From Leguminivora glycinivorella (Eukaryota; Arthropoda; Insecta; Lepidoptera; Tortricidae): DNA of 64,000 nt. Below the pieces are notes generated by a model that was given only the letters and a program-made list of their open reading frames with translations, was not told the origin of the DNA and did no database searches. Of this stretch, positions 32,040-42,971 are shown in pieces. Location: positions 24,369,085 to 24,433,084 of the forward strand of contig NC_062975.1 of the NCBI RefSeq assembly GCF_023078275.1, written 5' to 3'. Position 1 is the stretch's first letter; the number at the start of each line of letters is the position of its first letter. Both the position numbers and the translations under genes were made by a program.

Positions 32040-32535
32040 AAATGAAAATGAAAATGAAATATTTATTTTTCAAGTAGGCATATTACAATGCGCATATGAA
32101 CGTCAAATAAAGCTACGCCGGCTCTAACCCTACGCCTCAGCCTCGAGAAGATTTCAGTCCCCCCTCAGTTGGGAGGGGGGTATCCACTATGGGACCGGCA
32201 AGAAACTCGGCGGGCAACTTCTTTTCAAAACATTACATCTTATAATTAACATGCATTAAATAACAACATACAATTTAACATGCAAAAGTATTCATCAAAG
32301 AATATGAACAGACTAGGTACTCTATGGAAATCAATTTCAATAAATTATATTATTGCTTAATAATACGTCGTTCTTCTTCAGAGAAAACATATCAAATTGT
32401 CATAGAAGAAAAAGATAATATGAATCTCAATATCATTAAATATGTAATTTACCTACACAACATAAAATATAAAATATTTGATGTGCTTTCTTATCTGAAC
32501 TGTGTCCTCTATACATAATACAATTATTTTAATTG

Positions 32536-35381
32536 CTATTCGTTTTTTGTAGTTTCTGGTTCGGGCCATGCATGTTTGTCTGTCAAATAGTCCTCGACTC
32601 TGTAATAAGCCTTTAACATCAATGATTTTTTTAAGTAGTTCTTAAGAGCTGGGAGGGGTAATCTCAAAGCAGTGTCAGGTAACTTATTATAAAAATGAAT
32701 GCATTGCCCAACAAATGACTTCTGTACTTTACGGACACGAAACTTCTTTATGGCAAGCTTATTTTTGTTTCTAGTGTTATAATTATGGATATCAGAATTC
32801 TTAGTGAAACAGTCTAAATTCTTAACAACATAAATTATTCTATCATAAATGTATTGGGAAGCTACAGTTAAGATATTAATTTCTTTGAAGAGTTCTCTTA
32901 CTGATTCACGTGTTCCTAAGTTGTAAATAGAACGAATGGCTCTCTTTTGTAATACAAAGATAGTCTGTATGTCAGCTGCTTTGCCCGAATACCGTATGAC
33001 ATTACACTGTGAAAATAACTATGATACACTAGGCGAGCTGTCTCAACATTAGTCAGTTGCCTGATTCTCCTAACGGCGTATGCGGCTGAACTTAATTTGC
33101 TTGCTAGTTTCTTTATATGAGGACTCCATTGTAGATTTTTGTCCAATGTTAAACCAAGAAACAGTGTTGTATCTACCATCTCTAAGCATTCATCATTCAA
33201 AAGTATTTTTGTATCGATTGGTTTAACATTCGGCAGAGAAAATCGAATACATTTGGTTTTCTTAGAATTAAGAAGTAAATTGTTGACAGTAAACCACTGC
33301 AGTACATCAGCTAACGTGCTATTAATTACATTGTAATCCGTAGATTTTCGGTCAACATTAAAAAGCAGTGATGTATCATCAGCAAAAAGTACTATTTCAC
33401 AAAAGTTTTTCACTATACATGGCAAATCATTTATATAAACCAAAAACAGGAATGGACCTAAAATTGAGCCTTGTGGCACTCCTAATTGGACTACAGTCCC
33501 GCTAGAGCGAGTTTTGTTAACAACTACTGTTTGTGTTCTATTGCTAAGGTAAGAAGACATAAAGTTTAGGGCATTTATAGACAAACCATAGTGTTCTAAT
33601 TTCAAAATGAGCGTTCCATGATCCACACAATCAAAGGCTTTTGAAAGATCACAAAATATGCCAATTGCATCACAAGAATTTTCCCAAAAATTATATATAT
33701 GTTTAATGAGTACCGAAGCAGCATCGGTCGTGGAACGGCCCCTTGTGAAACCGAACTGTTTGCTTGTAAGTAATCTATGTCTGTTGAAGTGTCCCAGTAG
33801 ATCATTTAACATTAGCTTCTCAAAGACTTTACTTAGTACAGGAAGTATTGATATGGGACGGAAATTGGTTATATCACTCGAATCACCCGATTTAAAAAGC
33901 GGTATGACTTTGCTACATTTCATAAGATCTGGAAAGGTGCCTTGTGAAATTGAAATATTATATATTACGGCCAAGTAAGGTGCTATTATATCTATGACAT
34001 GACTAATTACTTTAACTGATGTTCCCCATAAGTCTTCCGTTTTCTTTAAATTGAGTGACTTGAATGTTTTAACAATATTTACAGAGTCTACTTGACTAAA
34101 TTCAAATGAATTATTACATTTCTTAACATTAGCACAAAGTAATGAATGGGCTTGAGCCGCAGAAGAATGTAAACATTTTGTGGTGTTAACGGCTATATTT
34201 GAGAAATAATCTTCGAATGCCGAGGCAACATCGCTGTTCGACACTATTTGTTGATTATCTGATACAATGTTGACTTGACAATCGCGTGATTTACATTTAC
34301 CAGCTTCTTTATTTATAATACTCCAAGTTGTTTTCACTTTGTTGTCCGACACTTTCAATTTAGAACTAATAAAGTTTTTCTTGGCAGTTAAACACACTTT
34401 CTTGAAGATTCTTGAGTAGTTTCTTACATAGTCCAGGAATTCTGAATTCTTGTTCAGCTCTCTCTCACCATAAAGTTCATAAAGTCTTTTTCTACTTTTG
34501 TGAATACCTACAGTAGCCCATTCACTAAACTTTGTTTTAACTTTTGACCCACTAATAGATTTCACTTTGAAATTGTTATTAAATTGATTAAGAATTACAT
34601 TGAAAACATCTTGATACAAATGATTACAGTCATAATGCGAAAATGGTATTATAGACAAACTATGTAGAATTTCATTTTTGAATGATTCCAAGCGAGATCC
34701 AGTAATGGGTCTATATGTTATTGTTTGTGGAGTATCATGAATAACGTTTAAGAAAGCTGCCCTTTGGCCGCTGTGATCGGAATGAAAACAGTTAAATAAT
34801 TTCTTATCTATACATTCACAGTTACAAAAAATATTATCTAGGCATGTTGCACTAGTCACACCTACCCGGGTAGGTTCAAGAAATAAATTAAATAAATTAA
34901 ATGATTTAAACAAACAGAACATTTTAACAGTATTACTAGATGACTCGAGCAAGTTAACATTAAAATCTCCACATACAATAACATGTTTTTGGCCCTTGCA
35001 TACTAAATTCAGAACATTTTCCATTGTAGATTCAAATATGCTGAAGTCAGCTGATGGTGGTCTATAAACACATACAATAATATATCTGTCTAATTCAACA
35101 CATGAAATTTCTATAGTTCTTTCTATGGAATATTTTACAACATCTTTGCGCTCTTTACACTTCATACAATTTTTAACAATAATAAGGGAGCCACCATGAG
35201 CAGCAGATTTTCTGGCAAAAAAACTAGCTAATTTAAAATTAACATAATCAAATATCAACTGTTCTTGTTTCAACCAATGTTCAGTAATACACATAACTTC
35301 AACATTATTACTATCTAAAAATAATCCTACTTCTAATTCTTTGCTGGAAAAACCCTGAATATTCTGGTGAACAACGTTCAT
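32536..35381 (-). pseudogene. Retrotransposon ORF2: endonuclease and reverse transcriptase, one frameshift
   Basis: Encodes the enzyme that nicks target DNA and copies element RNA. Residues 1-210 form an exonuclease-endonuclease-phosphatase domain: NIQGF (7-11), catalytic-type Glu34 in CITEHWL, RPPS (107-110), GDFN (138-141) and SDHSG (201-205). The RT domain spans about 485-745: FRPISILP (507-514), Asp578 in CDLSKAFD, GVPQGSILGP (634-643) and the catalytic FADD (666-669). WFTVNNLLLNSKKTK (696-710) follows. After residue about 798 the frame is lost near 32985-32992. The C-terminal 150 residues, with a HNYNTRNKNK motif, continue in the next frame to a stop at 32536. Everything else is open, so the break is recent. 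The ATG at 35381 is chosen because NVVHQNIQG opens the domain, but the frame is open 20 codons upstream and overlaps ORF1. The group (CR1 rather than Jockey) is inferred. Confidence 0.9.
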
Positions 35382-35410
35382 ATTCAGGTGTTTTTCCGCT
35401 GTCTTACAAT

Positions 35411-35725
35411 CTAGTTTAAATGAGGCATGGGGTCCTTGGCTTTGTCAGCTGACTGAGACTTATATATAACACTATTACATCTATTTGGCTCAATATTGAA
35501 GGCCAATAACTCCACTAAATATACAAATAATTTCTTTGGCAAAAATACCTTCCGTGGAGCTAGCATGAAGCGCTCAATGAATTTATTTAAGTCAAAGAAA
35601 TGGTACTTTTTATTAACAGCTATGGCATGGTACATTAAAGAATTATAGTAAGCTATCTTACAATTATAGTCATATGATACATTTTCTGCATAAGGTAGTG
35701 CACATAATATAATTTTATAATTTAA
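35411..35725 (-). pseudogene. Retrotransposon ORF1, C-terminal remnant
   Basis: Upstream of ORF2 on the same strand. The open frame extends beyond the first Met (35635) to at least 35725, giving about 105 codons that include LCALPYAENVSYDYN and KYHFFDLNKFIERFMLAP, and it ends at 35411. It slightly overlaps the upstream extension of the ORF2 frame, as in many two-ORF elements. The pattern 'LPYxEN...N..L......FxDLNxF' is compatible with the SGNH-esterase-like end of CR1-type ORF1 proteins, but that is an inference from spacing. The N-terminal part is missing because the element is 5'-truncated at the AT-rich tract. Confidence 0.6.
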
Positions 35726-35814
35726 TTTAATTTAATTTAATTTAATTTAATTTAATTTAATTAATTTAATTTAATTTTTTTTTAATTTTTTTTTTAATTT
35801 TTTTTATAATTTTT
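35719..35814. repeat. TTTAA pentamer and T-rich low-complexity tract
   Basis: About nine TTTAA units to 35760, then runs of T broken by AA. It forms the 5' border of the minus-strand retrotransposon. An AT tract at a 5' end is odd and could be slippage or template switching at integration. Confidence 0.85.
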
Positions 35815-35870
35815 TTTGTGGGGCTCAGTCAATCTGTGTAAAAAATCCTGTAATATTTATTTATTTATTA
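35815..35870 (+). mobile_element. SINE tail, second half of the copy at 31849
   Basis: GTGGGGCTCAGTCAATCTGT, then CCTGTAATATTTATTTATTT, is the 3' tail of the SINE at 31849-32039, displaced by the 3.8-kb retrotransposon. Confidence 0.8.
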
Positions 35871-35872
35871 TG

Positions 35873-36098
35873 TTATGCATGTTTGCCGTATGCATCCACA
35901 GAGGTGGGCTAAAGTAGCCACAGTATGGATGCCGCAAAACGGACGAGGATCTGGCAGGCCCAGGCGGAGATGGCGGGATGACCTGGACGTGTATCTCAAC
36001 AACTGGCCGGAGATCGCCCAGAACCGGGACGAGTGGAAATCTAAGGGGGAGGCCTTTGCCCAGCAGTGGGACACAATATAGGCTTGTAATAATAATAA
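35873..36098 (+). pseudogene. RTE-like retrotransposon 3' end, intact last codons
   Basis: An open frame to 36081 reads HVCRMHPQRWAKVATVWMPQ, then GSGRPRRRWRDDLDVYL, then RDEWKSKGEAFAQQWDT. This is the zinc-binding-free C-terminus of an RTE-type element ('GRPxxRWxDDLD...WxxxGEAFAQQWD'). It ends TAG and is followed by an AATAAT-type tail. It is 5'-truncated, with no RT core, and lies directly after the SINE tail. The minus-strand element at 52461 has the same 'REAYAQQW' ending, so it is a related family. Confidence 0.8.
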
Positions 36099-36432
36099 TG
36101 TTAGCACGCGAGGTTAGACAACAACTTTGCCCTCGTGTGAGACAAATATCATTTTATTCTGTGCGAAATGTACTTACTATCAATTTCAATCTATCAATTT
36201 ATATGGTCATCTGAGGTAAATGAGAACATTACAGCGTATTTTTGTATTTTTAAATCTCATTTATGTTAGTTGTGTATATACTAAAGGATCGGTGACCATA
36301 CCTATTTTGAAACGCTTTTCAATAGTTATAAATGTTTTTTTTCTGCTCACTTATTTTTAGTTCTTTAAGCTAAATAAGCCACATCATTACCTAATTGTTT
36401 TTTTTTTGTTTCAGGTAAGCAATACAGCACTG
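36099..36432. other. No recognised feature
   Basis: Unassigned AT-rich spacer up to the terminal repeat of element E1. Confidence 0.4.
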
Positions 36433-38611
36433 CTGCCGTCCTAAGGTAAAAGGCAGCTATTCGACAAAAGCTAGTTTTGAGATAATCGCAAAAAACCTTC
36501 TTTTTTGAATTTCTACAAAACGGATTAACTTTTTTCATTATTTCTTTTTGTATATAGTAGGTATAAGTGTTTACTTATTTTAGACATTATTTGTGTGTTT
36601 GTACAGCGACTGGTTTTTTTTTAATTCGATAAAAGCCTTTTTGCATAGTATTAAGCTTCAAAAATGGTAGATATTACTAGTCAAGAAAGCGGTAAAACAT
36701 GCTTTATACGGTGTTCTAATCTAGGATTTTCTCTTAAACTAGGCTATAACGCCGTATATAATCACATACTATCTTATTGCTTAGCAACAATGCCCATCTA
36801 GCACTCGAGATTCTAAGTTAAAGGCAGTATCGTAGTTATTCGGCCTTTTTAATTAGTATCCTAGTGAGTTTTCCAGATTTTCGACTGTACTGCTAGTCTA
36901 AAAGAACGCATACTATCAAAAAAATCGTATATACGGCTTTAAAGATTAGTATATTTGGAAGAAATTGGAACAAAATGCAAATACGTCGTTTAAAAACGTA
37001 TGTATTAAAGAAACAAGAAAACGCCATTCTGTCCCTATTTACTTAAAAAAAAAACTAGATCTATCGATTCTTTTTGGATAGTGATAAATATAATATAATA
37101 AACTTTTACAGTACACAATAATACCTGCTCTTTTAAATTAGTCAGTAAGTAGTCAATTATTAGTATCTAATCGTCATTTTTCCTCAAAGCCTAGATGATA
37201 AGAGTGCCGTCTGTATACTAAACATACGTGTACTAATTCGGAGTTTTGTGGAAACTTTCTTACGTTGCTAATGGAAACAAGTTAGTAAGTAATGATAAAA
37301 TAGGTCAATTTGTTATTTTGCTTTGAAAAAAGGGTCAATTTTTATATCATATGTCATATGTCAATCTATCGCGTCACTTCTGAGAATTGGAGGCAAAATA
37401 AATTATAATTATGTAATTTTAATGCCAAGATGAGAGGTAGAACAACAACGGGTTTTAATTGTGACCAATCTATCTGCAAAGGATTTGGATGACTATGAAA
37501 TTGGCCGCACAAGATGTGAGTTAGAAAGCAGTTTACACTACCTAATACCAAATGGTTTCGCATGAATTATACATACAGTTTAGAAGAATTTCATGGTCGC
37601 TCCAAAAACCTGGCTCTTTTCTATAAAAAAATTTAGAGAAAAGATAATATAATTATTATGTGACGAACAGTTTGCAAACAAAAAACAATTTTACCAATTT
37701 CTATTACAGATTGTGCGAATATGTAGCAATAGTTCAGTAAGCTAAAGAGCGTCATTCACTGCGGCTGGTTATATACATGAAACAAATACATCCAAAACGC
37801 ATCCAAACTCAGGAATCTCCCGTCAAAACTCGAGCTCGGAAGTTAAACGACCAAGAGGTACCTCAACCTCTGATAGGGTTCAAATACCTACGATAAAATG
37901 ATTTTTTGCGAAAAATTTGGGCAAAAAGTGGTTTGGCAAGCAATTTGTCCATTCGTTTTTTGTTTAAGGAAACTTACATTCCTAGATTTACAAGAAGGAA
38001 TGCCTTCATAAGCAGGTTCTGCTTAAGTATATGAAAGTACAGGGATCAAATATTCTTCTGGTCCGATTAAGCTGCTTTTCACTACGCTCGCCAAGTACCG
38101 GTCTGGTATCAAGAGAATGATGTCGAGTTTGTTGCGAAAACATTAAATCCGTCGAACTACCCTGAAATGAATTAAGCTAAGAAACAGATAACATCGAGCA
38201 ATTCAGAAATGACTGGATTAGTAACCATAAAAATCTTCAACAATGTTACAATACAAAAATTGCGATCCAAATGTTTATAGAGAGTATCAAAATCAAAGTC
38301 AATCAAAATAATTAGTTATAAATTGAATTCGACTACAACAAAATAGTCATTCAATGGATTTTCTGGAAACAGTGGCAGATGACCCCGTAAGTTTATTATA
38401 TAGGCCTAACTTTCACACGAACATGCCTATGCTTTTTGATACTGGTTATCAAAAATATGGTTATTTTCATATTCAATTTCCTATTATATTCATATTAATA
38501 TTCCATGTTTGTAAAATAAAACATACTTAGTTGAAAATGTAGACTACTGCCAATACTTCTCCTTCTTATTCCTCATACCCTTATCTCATTTTATGTGGGG
38601 TAGGTAGAACA
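36433..38611. mobile_element. Element E1, first part (X), interrupted at 38611
   Basis: Starts with the terminal repeat CTGCCGTCCTAAGGTAAAAG. Its sequence to 38585 is the reverse complement of 39829-42006, with only scattered differences (a 65-codon frame is kept in both copies with a handful of changes). It continues past 38585 for 22 bp that are missing from the other copy and stops at AGAACA, where element E2 begins. The rest of E1 resumes at 42007. It carries degenerate ACTAG-type motifs at 36675-36952 and a transposase remnant at 37898-38172. Confidence 0.9.
37898..38172 (+). pseudogene. IS630/Tc1-type transposase remnant in E1
   Basis: Three consecutive frames give KFGQKVVWQAICP, then FTRRNAF or IYKKECLHKQV, then FWSD followed by a stop and AAFHYARQVPVWYQENDVEF with TLNPSNYPEMN. 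I read these as the 'KxxVWQAIC', 'IYxKECL', catalytic 'FWPDLAxxHYA' and 'NPPNxPExRPIE' blocks of Tc1/IS630-superfamily DDE transposases. The Asp of FWSD would be the second catalytic residue. The last block is cut off just before the RPIE glutamate. Frameshifts and stops make it inactive. No N-terminal HTH part could be placed. The same lesions occur in E2, so the copies amplified after the gene died. Confidence 0.65.
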
Positions 38612-41600
38612 CTGCCGTCCTAAGGTAAAAGGCAGCTATTCGACATTTTGCCGAAATTGACTTATTGTAATATTCGTAATGTACAGGTTAAGCTGCATCG
38701 ACCACTTTTTTCCGTTTTTCGATATGTTGCCTAGTTTCCGAGAAAATTTCTCTAAAAAGGCAGTATTTGCACTAATTTTCCAAGATTTCCTAGCCCAAAA
38801 AGCAGCTATTTAACAAAACTAAGCTAAATCAACGTATATGCAGATATACGTTTTTTTACGCTCTGGTTAGGTTGACATGTTATCCAGTATTACTAGCCTA
38901 AAAGTACGTAAAAGTGAAAAACTAGGCTAAAAATACGTACAAGACGTTATACGTAGTTTTAGCGTAGGATTTTGATCAATTTTTTTAACTGATACTAGTC
39001 TAAAAAAGCGTATATACATTTTTTCTGTAAAAAATGTCAAATACGTCATTTAAGCCTAGTATCGCTCGATTGTTTTACAACACAATATTAGTCTATAAAA
39101 ACGAATAAGTGTTATACGTTCTTCTTATTTTGTATGGGTGTCATATTAAACGTAAAAAAACTTTTAAAATGAGTGAAAGTGCTGCAAACTAGCCTATAAA
39201 ACAGTATATGCTCCAACCTTTGTCAATCCACCCGCCAGCCGAAAGATACTTTATGCTATGGAAAAGCCATCAGTGACGAGCTGCGAGCACCGGCGCAGCT
39301 TGTGGCTGACAGTACGAGAGCGCAGCTGGCTTTTTCGCGCGAAATATTGATCGAAACCAAACGAAGTTAGGAAAAATACAGAATGATTGCATTTTTGATA
39401 CGTTTTAACAATAATAACTATTGTTTACATTTCCTACATCATTTCTATTGTCATTTTTATTCGAGATACAAACATTTAACTCGATTTTCAGATATTATTG
39501 CTCGAAAGCAAATACGTCTTTTTAGCGTAGTTTGCGGTGGGAAAGTTGTTCGTATATAGTTTTTTTTGCATCAAACACTATATAATATGAGGTATATTAA
39601 TATTCCACGGTTTAAGTATTTAACGTTATCCTTTTTGGTTTAATTTACAGTAAAACAAGTAAATAATTTGCAATTAATGAATGAGAACGTTAGAGATGAA
39701 TGTTGATATAGAGAGGAGGGGTAAATCCAAACAACGATGAATGGATTATGTGAAATAGGATATTAGAGAGAAAGATATGAGTGTTGAGATGACGAAAGAG
39801 GAGAATGAAAGAGAAAGACCTGTTCTGTGATAAGGGTATGAGGAATAAGAAGGAGAAGTATTGGCAGTAGTCTACATTTTCAACTATGTTTTATTTTACA
39901 AACATGGAATATTAATATGAATATAATAGGAAATTGAATATGAAAATAACCATATTTTTGATAACCAGTATCAAAAAGCATAGGCATGTTCGTGTGAAAG
40001 TTAGGCCTATATAATAAACTTACGGGGTCATCTGCCACTGTTTCCAGAAAATCCATTAAATGACTATTTTGTTGTAGTCGAATTCAATTTATAACTAATT
40101 ATTTTGATTGACTTTGATTTTGATACTCTCTATAAACTTTTGGATCGCAATTTTTGTATTGTAACATTGTTGAAGATTTTTATGGTTATTACTAATCCAG
40201 TCATTTCTGAATTGCTCGATGTTATTTGTTTCTTAGCTTAATTCATTTCAGGGTAGTTCGACGGATTTAATGTTTTCGCAACAAACTCGACATCATTCTC
40301 TTGATACCAGACCGGTACTTGGCGAGCGTAGTGAAAAGCAGCTTAATCGGACCAGAAGAATATTTGATCCCTGTACTTTCATATACTTAAGCAGAACCTG
40401 CTTATGAAGGCATTCCTTCTTGTAAATCTAGGAATGTAAGTTTCCTTAAACAAAAAACGAATGGACAAATTGCTTGCCAAACCACTTTTTGCCCAAATTT
40501 TTCGCAAAAAATCATTTTATCGTAGGTATTTGAACCCTATCAGAGGTTGAGGTACCTCTTGGTCGTTTAACTTCCGAGCTCGAGTTTTGACGGGAGATTC
40601 CTGAGTTTGGATGCGTTTTGGATGTATTTGTTTCATGTATATAACCAGCCGCAGTGGTATATAACCAGCCGCAGTGAATGACGCTCTTTAGCTTACTGAA
40701 CTATTGCTACATATTCGCACAATCTCTAATAGAAATTGGTAAAATTGTTTTTTGTTTGCAAACTGTTCGTCACATAATAATTATATTATCTTTTTCTCTA
40801 ATTTTTTTTATAGAAAAGAGCCAGGTTTTTGGAGCGACCATGAAATTCTTCTAAACTGTATATTGTATAATTCATGCGAAACCATTTGGTAGTAGGTAGT
40901 GTAAACTGCTTTCTAACTCACATCTTGTGCGGCCAATTTCATAGTCATCCAAATCCTTTGCAGAAAGATTGGTCACAATTAAAACCCGTTGTTGTTCTAC
41001 CTCTCATATTGGCATTAAAATTACATAATTATAATTTATTTTGCCTCCAATTCTCAGAAGTGACGCGATAGATTGACATATGACATATGATATAAAAATT
41101 GACCTTTTTTTCAAAGCAAAGTAACAAATTGACCTATTTTATCATTACTTACTAACTTGTTTCCATTAGCAACGTAAGAAAGTTTCCACAAAACTCCGAA
41201 TTAGTACACGTATGTTTAGTATACAGACGGCACTCTTATCATCTAGGCTTTGAGGAAAAATGACGATTAGATACTAATTATTGACTACTTACTGACTAAT
41301 TTAAAAGAGCAGGTATTATTGTGTACTGTAAAAGTTTATTATATTATATTTATCACTATCCAAAAAGAATCGATAGATCTAGTTTCTTTTTTTTAGTAAA
41401 TAGGGACAGAATGGCGTTTTCTTGTTTCTTTAATACATACGTTTTTAAACGACGTATTTGCATTTTGTTCCAATTTCTTCCAAATATACTAATCTATAAA
41501 GCCGTATATACGATTTTTTTGATAGTATGCGTTCTTTTAGACTAGCAGTATAGTCGAAAATCTGGAAAACTCACTAGGATACTAATTAAAAAGGCCGAAT

Positions 41601-42006
41601 AACTACGATACTGCCTTTAACTTAGAATCTCGAGTGCTAGATGGGCATTGTTGCTAAGCAATAAGATAGTATGTGATTATATACGGCGTTATAGCCTAGT
41701 TTAAGAGAAAATCCTAGATTAGAACACCGTATAAAGCATGTTTTACCGCTTTCTTGACTAGTAATATCTACCATTTTTGAAGCTTAATACTATTCAAAAA
41801 GGCTTTTATCGAATTAAAAAAAAAACCAGTCGCTGTACAAACACACAAATAATGTCTAAAATAAGTAAACACTTATACCTACTATATACAAAAAGAAATA
41901 ATGAAAAAAGTTAATCCGTTTTGTAGAAATTCAAAAAAGAAGGTTTTTTGCGATTATCTCAAAACTAGCTTTTGTCGAATAGCTGCCTTTTACCTTAGGA
42001 CGGCAG
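38612..42006. mobile_element. Element E2: complete 3395-bp transposon inserted in E1
   Basis: Both termini carry the same inverted repeat of about 34 bp: CTGCCGTCCTAAGG, then TAAAAGGCAGCTATTCGAC at 38612-38645, with its complement at 41973-42006. The flanks are AACA at 38608-38611 and 42007-42010, a four-base duplication. The uninterrupted target (one AACA) is found in E2's own body near 39817-39823. Inside, 38860-39828 is inverted relative to 42007-42971, and 39829-42006 is inverted relative to 36433-38585, as expected if E2 is a second copy of E1. E2 differs from E1 by the lack of about 20 bp at 39828 and by a 20-bp tandem duplication at about 40658-40677. No intact gene, so it was moved in trans. 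The superfamily is unresolved: four-base targets fit several groups, while the transposase remnant suggests IS630/Tc1, which normally duplicates TA. Confidence 0.88.
40232..40510 (-). pseudogene. IS630/Tc1-type transposase remnant in E2
   Basis: Inverted counterpart of 37898-38172, with the same KFGQKVVWQAICP, FWSD and NPSNYPEMN blocks and the same stop after FWSD. Shared lesions show common descent from one already broken copy. Confidence 0.65.
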
Positions 42007-42971
42007 AACAGGTCTTCCTCTTTCATTCTCCTCTTTCGTCATCTCAACACTCATATCTTTCTCTCTAATATCCTATTTCACATAATCCATTCATCGTTGT
42101 TTGGATTTACCCCTCCCTCTCTATATCAACATTCATCTCTAACGTTCTCATTCATTAATTGCAAATTATTTACTTGTTTTACTGTAAATTAAACCAAAAA
42201 GGATAACGTTAAATACTTAAACCGTGGAATATTAATATACCTCATATAGTGTTTGCTGCAAAAAAAACTATATACGAACAACTTTCCCACCGCAAACTAC
42301 GCTAAAAAGACGTATTTACTTTCGAGCAATAATATCTGAAAATCGAGTTAAATGTTTGTATCTCGAATAAAAATGACAATAGAAATGATGTAGGAAATGT
42401 AAACAATAGTTATTATTGTTAAAACGTATCAAAAATGCAATAATTCAGTATTTTTCCTAACTTCGTTTGGTTTAGATCAATATTTCGCGCGAAAAAAGCC
42501 AGCTGCGCTCTCGTACTGTCAGCCACAAGCTGCGCCGGTGCTCGCAGCTCGTCACTGATGGCTTTTCCATAGCATAAAGTATCTTTCGGCTGGCGGGTGG
42601 ATTGACAAAGGTTGGAGCATATACTGTTTTATAGGCTAGTTTGCAGCACTTTCACTCATTTTAAAAGTTTTTTTACGTTTAATATGACACCCATACAAAA
42701 TAAGAAGAACGTATAACACTTATTCGTTTTTATAGACTAATATTGTGTTGTAAAACAATCGAGCGATACTAGGCTTAAATGACGTATTTGACATTTTTTA
42801 CAGAAAAAATGTATATACGCTTTTTTAGACTAGTATCAGTTTAAAAAATTGATCAAAATCCTACGCTAAAACTACGTATAACGTCTTGTACGTATTTTTA
42901 GCCTAGTTTTTCACTTTTACGTACTTTTAGGCTAGTAATACTGGATAACATATCAACCTAACCAGAGCGTA
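42007..42971. mobile_element. Element E1, second part (Y'), 3' end missing
   Basis: Begins AACAGGTCTTCCTCTTTCAT and runs as the reverse complement of 39828 down to 38858, breaking off after CCAGAGCGTA. E1 therefore lacks about 246 bp, including its second terminal repeat. What follows (CTGGAAATAATAGC) has no match in E2. The loss is a deletion or a later insertion border. Confidence 0.85.

Larger units (their letters stand above)
32040..35814 (-). mobile_element. CR1/Jockey-group non-LTR retrotransposon, about 3.8 kb, inserted in a SINE
   Basis: Minus-strand element. Its 3' end is an ATTTTC-type tail (plus-strand AAAATGAAAATGAAAATG) at 32040-32060, with a 3' UTR containing GCCCGCCGAGTTTCTTGCCG. 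ORF2 covers 32536-35381 and an ORF1 remnant 35411-35725. The 5' border at about 35719-35814 is AT-only low-complexity DNA. It splits a SINE precisely (31849-32039 and 35815-35870) with GTG at both borders, so the target duplication is very short or partly lost. ORF1 is 5'-truncated, the usual outcome of target-primed reverse transcription. Confidence 0.85.

Noticed and set aside
37366..37563. 65-codon frame conserved in E1 and E2 (also 40874-41071)
   Set aside because: Its similarity follows from the two element copies being recent; no domain is seen and no start context supports it.
36433..42006. A simple 5.6-kb palindrome or cruciform locus
   Set aside because: The second inverted block (38860-39828 against 42007-42971), the internal terminal repeat at 38612 and the AACA duplication are explained only by self-insertion.
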